DNA of 64,000 nucleotides, taken from the NCBI GenBank assembly GCA_951828535.1, contig OX639990.1, positions 669,300 through 733,299 on the forward strand, written 5' to 3'. Shown piece after piece: positions 17,932 to 26,419 of the stretch. The notes beneath the pieces were generated by a model. That model did no database searches. It worked only from the letters and a program-made list of their open reading frames with translations, and was not told the origin of the DNA. This DNA is from an uncultured Candidatus Entotheonella sp. Its GTDB lineage: Bacteria; Tectomicrobia; Entotheonellia; Entotheonellales; Entotheonellaceae. Position 1 is the stretch's first letter, and each line of letters opens with the position of its first letter. The translations under genes were made by a program, and so were the position numbers.

Positions 17932-18765
17932 GTGTTAAACAGGAAGTCAGTGATACCGTACCTTGTACTGTCCCTGGTGCTGCTATTGTCCTCCGCGCGG
18001 CTTGCGGCGGCGCACGATTACTGGATCGAAGCCTCGAGCTTCTGGCTGCAGCCAGGGGACAGGGTGCTGTTCTACCTTCGGGTCGGCGAGTATTTGTCCG
18101 GCCAGCCAGCGGCATTTTCCCTCGGACGGGTCATCCGCTTTCATATTGATAACGCTACCCGCCGCTTCGAGGTGCTGCCGTTGCAGCGTGATCCGGCAGG
18201 CATGGCGCGGTTGCAGGAGAGCGGCTTGCAAGTGGTGAGCTTTGAAAACACGCCCACTTATCTGGAGCTCCCGGCCGAGCGGTTCAATAGCTATCTGCAG
18301 GCCGAGGGCCTTGAGGGGATATTGGAAGCGCGCCGGCAAGCCGGCGCCAGTGATCAGCCCAGCAAGGAGGCCTTCTCGCGCTGCGCCAAGTCTCTCTTAT
18401 GGGTCGGCGGCGATCCTCCAGCCGAGGGCGACGCTGCCCTCCACAACAAGCCGACCGGCCTGACTCTGGAACTCATGCCCGAAACGAATCCGTATCGCAT
18501 GACAGCCCCGGCGCCGCTGACGGTGCAACTGCTGCATGAGGGCCAGCCGGTGAGCGGCGCGTTGGTGATGGCGCTGAATAAAAGTGCGCCGAACGAGGTG
18601 CAGCGCGCCCAAAGCGGCGCGGACGGACGCGCCGAGTTCAACTTGCGCCGCAGCGGCCTGTGGCTGGTGAAGGCGGTGCACATGATTCCCGCGGCGGTGG
18701 CTGATCCGGAGGATTGGCGCAGCTATTGGGCGTCTCTGACCTTTGAACTGCCGGCAGGGCCGTGA
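17932..18765 (+). CDS. DUF4198-type secreted protein
   Basis: A 277-aa periplasmic protein with a clear signal peptide ending SARLAAA before HDYWIEASSFWLQPGD. That N-terminal HDYW...P motif and the carboxypeptidase-like beta domain near the C-terminus are typical of DUF4198, a family repeatedly found beside metal (nickel, zinc, cobalt) uptake genes. The mature N-terminal His is a candidate metal ligand. I chose GTG at 17932, behind GGGAGG; an in-frame ATG at 17893 would place 13 extra residues before the signal. Position 2 in the operon supports a role in metal handling. Confidence 0.75.
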   Translation: MLNRKSVIPYLVLSLVLLLSSARLAAAHDYWIEASSFWLQPGDRVLFYLRVGEYLSGQPAAFSLGRVIRFHIDNATRRFEVLPLQRDPAGMARLQESGLQVVSFENTPTYLELPAERFNSYLQAEGLEGILEARRQAGASDQPSKEAFSRCAKSLLWVGGDPPAEGDAALHNKPTGLTLELMPETNPYRMTAPAPLTVQLLHEGQPVSGALVMALNKSAPNEVQRAQSGADGRAEFNLRRSGLWLVKAVHMIPAAVADPEDWRSYWASLTFELPAGP

Positions 18766-18829
18766 GCGAGACTCAGCCGGGGCAAGTTGACCGTTTCTGT
18801 GGACCCCCCAAGCCATTAGGACTTCAATT

Positions 18830-20572
18830 GTGATCATCAGGTCATGGCCAGCAACCTGGTTGTTGTGCTTGATTCTGACGCTGCCGCCGCTGGCACGGAC
18901 CGCGCAGGCCCACCTGACGAAATACACCGGCGCCGAGCACAGTTCCACGGTCGCCGAGATATGGATTGACAAGAAGCGCGTCACGGTGCGGCTGGAGATC
19001 GGCGACCTGGATCAAGAGGCGTTTGCCGATCTGTTCAAAGACGGTGCCTCCGGACAAGACCAGGTGTATCGGGAACTATTGCTGATCGGCGATGACGGCA
19101 CGCCGCTGGCGGGGGAGGTGCAAGTCATCGAACGGCGGCCACGCACGGACCGCTCCACGGCGTCGCAATCGACAGCGGTTCAGACACCAGGCCGTGCTGA
19201 AGTGACCTACGTCGAAGTTGTCTATGACCTGGGGAAGCATCCTGCGAAACTGACGCTGGCGCCGCCGACAGGCATGGGAAGTGATGAGGCGGCCGCCGAA
19301 ATCGGCTTGATCGTGTATCACGAAGCCATTCCGGTCATTGATTTTCAATACTTGGCCCGTCCGGAAACCCTGCGACTGGACTGGGACGACCCTTGGTACT
19401 CGGCTTTTGAAAACGTCGATTTGAAACGGCATCACAGCGCGCCGCTCATGACGTTTCTCTACGTCGAGCCCTACGAAGTGCGGTTTGAAATGCTCATCCG
19501 GCTGAAAGCGTTGGCGTCGTGGATGTCATTGGACGTGCCGATTGAGAAACCGATCGAGGCAGACCAGCAGGGGCGGCTACGCGAGCAGATCGGTCGGTTC
19601 CTATTGCAGCAAAGCCAAGTGAAGATTGATGGTGCCAAGTCCCGCCCGCTGCTCGATCGCGTCGAGTTTGTCAGGGTGACCCCGCGGGGCATTCAGTCCC
19701 TGGACGCGGCTGAGCGGCTGACGTTTCACACCGCATTGGTGGGTGTCATTCTTGCCTACGTCACCCCCGGACCGCCGCAAGAGGTGACGGTGGACTGGAC
19801 GCATTTCGACGACCAGATCACCTCGATCCCGTCCACAGTCATCGATCCCGTCAGTCAATTGCCCTACGACGTGACACCGGCGCAACCCACGTTGCGTTGG
19901 ACCAATATGCTGGAGGCATACAACTACCAAGTTGCCACCATTGACGCGATTGCCGCCCAGGCCGCCAACCAGCTCGAAATACCTCTGGCGAGTGTCCTGC
20001 TTTGCCTCGCGGCGGCGTTAATCGCCGGATTCGGCGGTTATCTGGCACTCAACGGTGTGTATCGGATCATCGCGGTTGGCTTGATTTTCGTCGTGGCCGT
20101 AGGGGTAGGGCCATTTGGACGGATGATGGTTCGCAACCCATTTGCAGCGCCTTACCAACTGCCCGAGGTCGAGTCGCTGTTGATTCTCCAAGGGCTCTTG
20201 CAAAACACCTATCGCGCCTTTGATTTTCGTGCCGAAAATGATGTCTATGACAAACTGGCAGTCAGCGCCGCGGGCGATTTGATCACGGACATCTATCTGC
20301 AGAGCCGCAAGCGCCTGGTGATGGAAGAGCAGGGCGGGGCACGGGCCAAGGTGCAGGACGTGCAACTGCTGGATGCCGTTCAGGCCGGACCGCCGGGCAA
20401 ACGCCAGCGCTTTACATTCCAATGCGCTTGGCGCATCACGGGCACGGTTAACCACTGGGGGCATACCCATCAGCGCCGTAATCAGTACGACGCCATGATC
20501 ACCATTCAGCCCATCGAGCAAACCTGGAAAATCGTCGCCCTGGACATCATCGAAGAACGGCGCCTGCCATGA
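18830..20572 (+). CDS. Large exported membrane protein of unknown function
   Basis: A 580-aa protein with a signal peptide (to about residue 27, AQAHLTKY), about 350 residues of beta-rich periplasmic sequence, two transmembrane helices near residues 385-405 and 410-430, and a C-terminal domain of about 140 residues. That last domain (YDKLAVSAAGDLITDIYLQ through WKIVALDI) resembles the NTF2-like/IMS domain used for protein contacts. As in its neighbour, a His follows the signal cleavage site. The GTG at 18830 is the first plausible start. It overlaps the ATPase gene by ATGA, so it is tightly tied to the ABC pair. I do not recognise the family. Confidence 0.7.
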   Translation: MIIRSWPATWLLCLILTLPPLARTAQAHLTKYTGAEHSSTVAEIWIDKKRVTVRLEIGDLDQEAFADLFKDGASGQDQVYRELLLIGDDGTPLAGEVQVIERRPRTDRSTASQSTAVQTPGRAEVTYVEVVYDLGKHPAKLTLAPPTGMGSDEAAAEIGLIVYHEAIPVIDFQYLARPETLRLDWDDPWYSAFENVDLKRHHSAPLMTFLYVEPYEVRFEMLIRLKALASWMSLDVPIEKPIEADQQGRLREQIGRFLLQQSQVKIDGAKSRPLLDRVEFVRVTPRGIQSLDAAERLTFHTALVGVILAYVTPGPPQEVTVDWTHFDDQITSIPSTVIDPVSQLPYDVTPAQPTLRWTNMLEAYNYQVATIDAIAAQAANQLEIPLASVLLCLAAALIAGFGGYLALNGVYRIIAVGLIFVVAVGVGPFGRMMVRNPFAAPYQLPEVESLLILQGLLQNTYRAFDFRAENDVYDKLAVSAAGDLITDIYLQSRKRLVMEEQGGARAKVQDVQLLDAVQAGPPGKRQRFTFQCAWRITGTVNHWGHTHQRRNQYDAMITIQPIEQTWKIVALDIIEERRLP

Positions 20573-21258
20573 CCGACGCGCAGCCTCCCTTCATTGCCAT
20601 TGAACAGTTGACCTTTCAGTACCCCGAGGGGGACTTTTATCTCCACATTCCCGAGCTCGGTATCGACGCCGGGACGAAAGCGGCCGTCATTGGAGCCAGC
20701 GGGTCGGGCAAGACGACCCTCATCAATTTGCTGGCCGGTATCGTGCCGGCCGTCAGCGGCCAGATCAGGGTGCATGGCGCGCCACTGGACCAGCTCGGCG
20801 ACGCCGAGCGGCGCCGGTTCCGCATCGCCAACATCGGCTTTGTGTTCCAGGACTTTGCGCTGCTGGACTACCTGACGATTCTCGACAACATCCTGCATCC
20901 CTACCGCATCAACCGCGCCCTGAACCTGACCCCGCAGGTGCGCGAGCATGCCGTCCACTTGGCGGACATCATGGGCATCGCGGACAAGCTCAAGCGCCAC
21001 GTCCATCACCTGTCCCAGGGAGAGAAGCAGCGCGCCGCCATCTGCCGGGCGCTGGTGACGCGCCCGCCTCTGCTCCTCGCCGATGAGCCCACCGGCAATC
21101 TGGACCCGGCCAACAAGTCGCACATTCTGCAGCACCTCTTTCAGTACGTTGACGAGGCCGGGGCGACGCTCGTGGCTGTCACCCACGACCACGGCCTACT
21201 CAGTGGCTTCGATCGGATTGTCGACTTTCAAGCCTTTGATTGCCCGCAGCGAGCGTAA
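20569..21258 (+). CDS. LolD/MacB-type ABC ATPase
   Basis: A 229-aa ATPase with Walker A GASGSGKTT, Q-loop FVFQDFALLDYLT, signature LSQGEKQRAA, Walker B LLLADEPTGNLD and switch His in VAVTHDHGLL. The FALLDYLT and DEPTGNLD forms mark the LolD/MacB/FtsE group, which powers mechanotransmission on the periplasmic side rather than classical import. It overlaps the upstream gene by four bases, and the permease gene starts three bases after its stop. Confidence 0.9.
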   Translation: MTDAQPPFIAIEQLTFQYPEGDFYLHIPELGIDAGTKAAVIGASGSGKTTLINLLAGIVPAVSGQIRVHGAPLDQLGDAERRRFRIANIGFVFQDFALLDYLTILDNILHPYRINRALNLTPQVREHAVHLADIMGIADKLKRHVHHLSQGEKQRAAICRALVTRPPLLLADEPTGNLDPANKSHILQHLFQYVDEAGATLVAVTHDHGLLSGFDRIVDFQAFDCPQRA

Positions 21259-21260
21259 TC

Positions 21261-22436
21261 ATGCACAGTCTGTACGTAGCGTGGCAGTACCTGCGGTTTC
21301 ACAAAGTCAAAGCCGCCGTGCTCATCGCTGCGCTCACCCTGATCACCTTTCTGCCACTCGCCGTACACATTCTCGTGCGTGCCAGCGAGGTGCAAATGCT
21401 CGACCGCTCCCAGGCCACGCCGCTGATCCTGGGGCAAAAGGGCAGCGCCCTGGACCTGGTGATGAATACGCTGTATTTCGCCTCAAAGCCGCCTGAGACC
21501 ATCACCATGGGCGAAGCTGACCGCATTGACGAGACTGGTTTTGCTTTCGCCATTCCCATTTACAACCGGTACACGGCCCGAGGTTTTCCGATTGTCGGCA
21601 CCACGTTGGACTACATGAGCTTCCGACGGCTTCAGGTCGCCTCTGGGCGCATGCTGGCCGTTCTGGGCGAGTGCGTCTTGGGCGCGGCGGTGGCGGACCA
21701 GCTCGGCCTTGGCCAAGGCGACGCACTCATTTCCACGCCGGAGAACCCGTTTGATCTGGCCGGCGTGTATCCACTCAAAATGCAGGTAGTGGGGGTACTC
21801 AAGGCCCGTCATACGCCGGATGACCGGGCGATATTTGTCGATGTCAGAACCGCCTGGGTCATCGAAGGACTCGGGCACGGGCATGAGGACGTGGCGACGA
21901 CCCGCGATCCCCAAGTGGTGCTGAGAGAGGAAGACGGCAAGCTCGTCGCCACCGCCAAAATCGTGCAGTACACCGAAATCACGCAGGAGAATATGAATTC
22001 GTTTCACTTTCACGGCGACACGGGCCAGTTCCCACTCACCTCGGTCATTGCGGTACCGCACGACGACAAATCCGCCACCCTGCTCAGGGGCCGCTATCTT
22101 CCCGAGACCAGTGCCTTCCAGTTGATCCAGCCCCTTGGCGTGGTGCAGGCGCTGCTGCAGAACATCTTCAAGATTCAGCGGGTGCTCAATATCATTTTCG
22201 CCGTGGTCAGCGTTGCCATGCTCCTGACGATCATCCTGATCATCGCGCTCTCCCTGCGCTTGCGTCAGTCCGAAATCGAGACCATGTACAAACTCGGCTG
22301 CAGCCGCCTCAAAATGGCCGAGCTGGTGGCAGCGGAACTCGGTGTGATTGTGATGGTAAGTCTGGTGTTAACGTCCGGATTGACGGCTCTGGCGCTGCAT
22401 TGGCAGACTGCGCTGATGCAGCAATTTCTGTCGTAA
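21261..22436 (+). CDS. FtsX/MacB-like ABC permease
   Basis: A 391-aa permease of the type VII ABC group: one N-terminal helix (HKVKAAVLIAALTLITFLPLAVHIL), about 240 residues of periplasmic domain, and three C-terminal helices beginning QRVLNIIFAVVSVAMLLTIILII and ending near QTALMQQFLS. The FtsX signature LSLRLRQSEIETMYKLGCSR is present. With the LolD-type ATPase it forms a complete pair, but there is no LolE-like second copy. It ends the operon that begins with the ZnuA-like protein. Confidence 0.88.
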   Translation: MHSLYVAWQYLRFHKVKAAVLIAALTLITFLPLAVHILVRASEVQMLDRSQATPLILGQKGSALDLVMNTLYFASKPPETITMGEADRIDETGFAFAIPIYNRYTARGFPIVGTTLDYMSFRRLQVASGRMLAVLGECVLGAAVADQLGLGQGDALISTPENPFDLAGVYPLKMQVVGVLKARHTPDDRAIFVDVRTAWVIEGLGHGHEDVATTRDPQVVLREEDGKLVATAKIVQYTEITQENMNSFHFHGDTGQFPLTSVIAVPHDDKSATLLRGRYLPETSAFQLIQPLGVVQALLQNIFKIQRVLNIIFAVVSVAMLLTIILIIALSLRLRQSEIETMYKLGCSRLKMAELVAAELGVIVMVSLVLTSGLTALALHWQTALMQQFLS

Positions 22437-22439
22437 TCT

Positions 22440-23025
22440 CACCCATTCAAGTCGAACAGATCATCCCCAACGGCCCGCGCCTGTGGCGGCTTGCGGCGGT
22501 CGTCCGGGACTATCGGCAGGTCGTCGGCCTGGATGCAAGCCCCCTCAACAACGACCTTGAGCAGGCGTTCGACGCGTGCGCGTCCTGAAGTGTGGTCGCC
22601 TGGCTGCCGTCGGTGTAGAGAATGTTCGGGATGGCCGAGAAGCGCTTGAACGGGTCGCGGTTATGGCCCTTGAACCGACTGGCGGTGGCACCAACGCCGG
22701 GGGCCTTGAGTTCGAGGTTACCAGCCAGCAATTTCTTGAGATGAACGGCGTAATCCGGGCGCCCGAGGCGGTCGGGCGGGGATGTCTCGCCCGTGCAAAC
22801 GACGTTTCAGCCTAATGTCTGGACGGCAGCGGCCATGAAGGTCTCGAACGGGGCGCGTAGCGGGTCTTTCGGTGAGCCCGTGGTCAACTGCGCCATTTTG
22901 GCCGTCACCGTGCTGGCGAACGTTTGCGGGGCTCTGTGAAGTGGGTGCTCCGGTCGGGTCTGTGGGATGTTAGCGCTCTGATCTTTCTTGCTGTGGATCG
23001 AAGGAACGGAGGAAGCATCGGCCAA
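22440..23025 (-). pseudogene. N-6 DNA methylase (Eco57I-like), decayed N-terminal remnant
   Basis: Read on the minus strand from 23025, the translation PQTFASTVTAKMAQLTTGSPKD..LRAPFETFMAAAVQTLG meets a TGA where Trp is expected. It then continues in the same frame as NVVCTGET, RPDYAVHLKKLLAGNLELKA, SRFKGHNRDPFKRFSAIPNI and LYTDG. This is the familiar N-terminal region of large restriction-modification methylases. After LYTDG a frameshift follows, with GRARVERLLKVVVEGACIQ in another frame. The catalytic NPPY region is absent. It is a dead fragment of a restriction-modification gene. Confidence 0.75.
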
Positions 23026-23417
23026 GCCTACGTTTATAAACTCAGGATTCGTGTATCAAAATTACACACGAATGCACACTTCTTTGCCTACAACCCCGAC
23101 CGGGAGGCTGTGGGGCTGAAACATACGGGGAAAAGCGGCGCATGAACGATCGGCCAGGTCAATGGAAATGCACTGGGTGCTTGCCACCCATGCCCGGCGT
23201 TATGCTTATGCTTGGTTCCCGGCCGCTCCGTGGTTCCGGAGATGACGACGCTGGAACCTCGCGGTGGATTGTGGATCACGGTGCACGAGCACGGGTGAGT
23301 TGGTAACAGCGGTCCGATTCTCTTGGCGAAATTGGGCTATGGTGTTCCAATAACGCCATTGCCCCATTGCAAGAACAGTTAGGGGACGACGGACTACTCG
23401 AACAAGGAGGTCGCGAC
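23026..23417. other. Intergenic stretch with a small inverted repeat
   Basis: TTCGTGT (23048-23054) and ACACGAA (23066-23072) form a 7-bp inverted repeat in an AT-richer stretch upstream of the dead methylase. It may be its old promoter or operator. No gene is supported between 23073 and 23417. Confidence 0.35.
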
Positions 23418-24118
23418 ATGAAGCTGCTGATCTGTCCTGGTTGCGGACAGCACTTGTTCGACGAAGAACCCGACAGATGCCCTTTGTGCGGGACACCCAG
23501 CAACAGATTCATGACGGCAGAGGAAACTGAACAGCGGTATCGCGTGGCGACGTCGAGGGTGACGGCCCAAGTGCAGCGACTGATCGTCGAGCCGAAACTT
23601 GGGATCGCTTGTTACAGAGTTGAATCCGGCCAGGACAGCGTGTGGATCGACTGCCCAGCCGTCTTCGACCGAGACATCGAAAGGGTTGACGCCATCCTGT
23701 TCACGCACAGAGACTTTATGGGTGCGTGCAATCGCTACCGAGAGGTATGGGGGACGGAAGTCTATCTGAATGACCTCGACACCGGGCACCGATTCGCCCG
23801 GGGGCATTTTGTAGACCACAAGGTTCGCGGAGATTTCAAGCGGGGGCGCTTGAGGGTTATCACCTCGGTGGGCATTCGGATGGTTTCACGATATACATCC
23901 ACAACGACGTGCTGTTCGTGTGCGACTACGTGCTGGTGGAAGGCGCGGGCATGAAGCTGACACCCTTTGGGCACAAAAAAGCAATCCGACAGGGGGCGCA
24001 TCGGATTCTGGAGTTGACTGCGGGCCGCAATCTGGAAACAGTCTGCGGATACAACTTCGTGACGGAATTCCTGCCTTGGCGCGATGCTTTGTCGCGTCTC
24101 CTCAAGGCTGATGCCTGA
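23418..24118 (+). pseudogene. Zinc-ribbon plus metallo-beta-lactamase-fold protein, frameshifted
   Basis: From ATG 23418 (AAGGAGG seven bases upstream) the protein begins MKLLICPGCGQHLFDEEPDRCPLCG, a four-Cys zinc ribbon or rubredoxin-like knuckle. It continues as a beta-lactamase-fold hydrolase (VEPKLGIACYRVESGQDSVW, VDAILFTHRDFMGA). Near 23845 in CGGGGGCGC the frame shifts; the continuation is GLEGYHLGGHSDGFTIYIHN then LFVCDYVLVEGAG, ending at 24118. Joined, it would be about 233 aa. The HxHxDH metal motif is degenerate (THRDFMGA). A run of G's at the break allows for a sequencing error. Confidence 0.72.
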
Positions 24119-24193
24119 TTGCGTTGCGATTTGCGATTCCAGAGGGCGTCACCGCAGCGGCTCGAGATTATCGGTCAATTCATCCCAACGTTC

Positions 24194-24211
24194 GTTTTGT
24201 CCTGACAAAAC
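24194..24211. promoter_or_regulatory. Palindromic operator candidate GTTTTGTC-CT-GACAAAAC
   Basis: An exact 8-bp inverted repeat with a 2-bp centre lies 218 bases before the first gene of the corrinoid methyltransferase operon. The TTGTCnnGACAA core resembles operators of FadR-subfamily GntR regulators. No regulator gene is adjacent, so the link is inference. I see no cobalamin riboswitch core in 24119-24428. Confidence 0.4.
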
Positions 24212-24428
24212 ATGTCCTCCACTGACCCCGAGGATGCCCGGATTCGTACGAACTTTCTGGAAGCCGAAAGCCGTGTCTGTTTATGTGTTGTCGGCATTGA
24301 AGGGCTGACGGTTTGCCAACAGCATCCGTTCAGTCGCCAGCCCTCGGCGCATCGCGGGGGGCTTTGCAGGGTGCCGGTTATCATGTATTCTAGGCACCGC
24401 CTGAACGACAGAGAAGCATGGGGGACCC

Positions 24429-24767
24429 GTGGCAACCGTGCGTGTGATGTATTGGAAAGAAGTCCCAGTGCAGGTCCAGGCCGAAGACGACGACGGGCAG
24501 GTTTCCAAACCGCTGCACGAGCGCTTTCAGCAGGGCGTCGATGCCATTTCAATGTTCGACGGCAGCAGCGGCAGCGACGACTACCTGATGGCTTGGGAGT
24601 GGGGCCGTGACGTAGAAGTTGCAGGCACCGCGGAAGAGGCCGCCACAGGGGTAGCGGAGCGCTATAACAAAGGCTTCCCACAGGATTTTGCGGCCCGCAT
24701 ACGCAACCTGTACCTATCAGGCCAGCGCGACCCGCGTCCGGGCGCGGCCGACCACTGGATTGAATAG
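24429..24767 (+). CDS. PF13769-type 'virulence factor' small protein
   Basis: A 112-aa soluble protein starting VMYWKEVPVQVQAEDDDGQ, with LHERFQQGVDAISM and SDDYLMAWEW, the pattern of the small family labelled Virulence_fact. That name is historical. In many alpha-proteobacteria the gene sits with corrinoid and methyl-folate genes, as here. The start is GTG at 24429. It is the first gene of the methyl-transfer operon, 21 bases before the homocysteine methyltransferase. Its biochemical role is unknown. Confidence 0.75.
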   Translation: MATVRVMYWKEVPVQVQAEDDDGQVSKPLHERFQQGVDAISMFDGSSGSDDYLMAWEWGRDVEVAGTAEEAATGVAERYNKGFPQDFAARIRNLYLSGQRDPRPGAADHWIE

Positions 24768-24788
24768 AAGCTTGTGGAGAGATTGGAT

Positions 24789-25697
24789 ATGTCCGAAGCC
24801 GGCATCCCATCGCTGACCATTCCCGAACGCCTGGCGCAGGGTGGCTGCCTCATCTCGGACGGCGCCACCGGGACCTACCTGCAGCAACACGGGCTGGAAC
24901 CGGGCGGTTGCCCGGAAGAGTTCAACGCCACACACCCGGATGTCGTCAAGGGCATGGCGAAAGCCTACTTCGACGCCGGTTCCGACATGGTGCTGACGAA
25001 CTCCTTTGGCGGCAGCAAGTTCATGCAGAAGAAATACGGTTTCGGCGACCGCGTCCGCGAGTTCGACCGCTTGGCGGCAGAACATGCCCGCAGCCAAACG
25101 CCGGCGGGATGCTACGTGATCGGTTCCGTGGGGCCGACTGGCGAGTTCCTGGAGCCGCTGGGCGAGGTCAGCGAGGCAGAAATGTACGACGCCTTCGTCG
25201 AGCAGATCACCGCCTTGGAAGAGGGTGGGGCCGATGGCGTCGTCATTGAGACCATGACGGCCGTGGAGGAATCTGCCCTGGCCATCAAGGCCGCGCGCGA
25301 GCACACCAACCTCACGGTTATCGCCACCATGACGTTCGACAAAGGGCCGCGCGGCTTTTTCACCATGATGGGCGTAACGCCGGAGCGGGGGGTCAAGGAA
25401 CTGGAAGGCGCCGGCGCTGACATCGTCGGGGCCAATTGCGGCAACGGCATCGACGTGATGGTCGAGTTGGCGCGTGAGTTGCGGGCTGCCACCGACGGCT
25501 ATCTGCTCATCCATTCCAACGCCGGCATCCCGGCGATCAAGGGCGGCCAGATCGTTTATCCCGAAACCCCTGAATATATGGCCGAACGTTTTGAAACGCT
25601 GGTGCGTGACGTGGGCGTCAACATCGTGGGCGGCTGCTGCGGCACGGCTCCCGATCATATCCGCACGCTCGTTGAGACTCTCAGAAGGAAGACATGA
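24789..25697 (+). CDS. Homocysteine S-methyltransferase family protein (BHMT-like)
   Basis: A 302-aa TIM-barrel methyltransferase that would pass a methyl group to homocysteine to form methionine. Zinc ligands are visible: Cys217 in GANCGNG and Cys283/Cys284 in GGCCGT. The N-terminal SDGATGTYLQ and TNSFGGSKF blocks are also family-typical. Length matches BHMT or the Hcy domain of MetH without cobalamin domains. Its ATG (24789) follows GGAG at nine bases. In this operon the methyl donor may be the corrinoid protein at 27.6 kb rather than betaine, which is inference. Confidence 0.88.
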   Translation: MSEAGIPSLTIPERLAQGGCLISDGATGTYLQQHGLEPGGCPEEFNATHPDVVKGMAKAYFDAGSDMVLTNSFGGSKFMQKKYGFGDRVREFDRLAAEHARSQTPAGCYVIGSVGPTGEFLEPLGEVSEAEMYDAFVEQITALEEGGADGVVIETMTAVEESALAIKAAREHTNLTVIATMTFDKGPRGFFTMMGVTPERGVKELEGAGADIVGANCGNGIDVMVELARELRAATDGYLLIHSNAGIPAIKGGQIVYPETPEYMAERFETLVRDVGVNIVGGCCGTAPDHIRTLVETLRRKT

Positions 25698-26374
25698 TGG
25701 CTGAAGCTAAGGCTGCGTCGAAACCCCGCGTTGCCGACGTTCTTGAACAATACGGCAAATGCCTGGAACTCGTCCCGATGGACCCGAATTTCGGCGATAT
25801 CAGCGTCGGGTTGTACGTCAAGGATGGCGTCTTCACCATCTGGACCTTTAGCAGCAAGCCCGGCGTGGAGGCGCGCATCGAGAAAATCCGCGATCAGTTC
25901 GTCGTCCTCGGCGGCATGAAGTCAGTTGAGGACACCTACAATCAGGCCATACCGTCGTGCGGCCAACTGCACATCAGGCCGGTCAAGTTCCTGCTCAACC
26001 AGGCGGTCGGCAAGGCGCCGGATTTCGCGCCGCCGCAGGGCGAGATGTCGATCAAGGATTCGAAATCACCGCTGCTGCTCAAGGTTGTCGGTGAGGAGCA
26101 GGACGACAAGTGGCTGTATCGGGTTTCCGGTGAGGGCGAGGCGCCGAACCCGATGGTGCGGCTGCGCATGGTGGTCGCCGGTTTCATGCGCTACGGCGAG
26201 ATGAACAAGGTCAGCGACACGCAGGTCATGTTCCCCTGCGGCGTACGCCACGACGAGTTGGTCCGGTTGCTGTTGCCGTATTCCCGTAACATCTCCAGCG
26301 TTGAGGGCATGATGGCCGCCGAGGCCCTGCGCGGCCAGATGACCACCGGAACCCTTGGCTTTTCCGTCACATAG
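25694..26374 (+). CDS. Conserved-looking protein of unknown function in the corrinoid operon
   Basis: A 226-aa soluble protein without signal peptide or membrane helices. Its ATG overlaps the stop of the homocysteine methyltransferase gene, so the two are coupled. Noticeable segments are MDPNFGDISVGLYVKDGVFT, an aromatic/charged middle (DDKWLYRVSGEGEAPNPMVR) and VMFPCGVRHDELVRLLLPYS with one Cys, plus one Cys in IPSCGQLH. I do not recognise the family. Context suggests a subunit or substrate-specific component of the methyl-transfer system. Confidence 0.7.
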   Translation: MMAEAKAASKPRVADVLEQYGKCLELVPMDPNFGDISVGLYVKDGVFTIWTFSSKPGVEARIEKIRDQFVVLGGMKSVEDTYNQAIPSCGQLHIRPVKFLLNQAVGKAPDFAPPQGEMSIKDSKSPLLLKVVGEEQDDKWLYRVSGEGEAPNPMVRLRMVVAGFMRYGEMNKVSDTQVMFPCGVRHDELVRLLLPYSRNISSVEGMMAAEALRGQMTTGTLGFSVT

Positions 26375-26419
26375 TCATTTTTTCGTACTCGATTCCCCTG
26401 GCCCAAAGGAGGCACGGAC

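Noticed and set aside
22807-22809. TGA in the methylase remnant considered as selenocysteine
   Set aside because: The context fits a lost Trp codon, the gene is decayed further downstream, and the family has no catalytic Cys here.
24119-24428. Cobalamin riboswitch before the corrinoid operon
   Set aside because: I could not find the conserved B12-box core; only the 18-base palindrome stands out.
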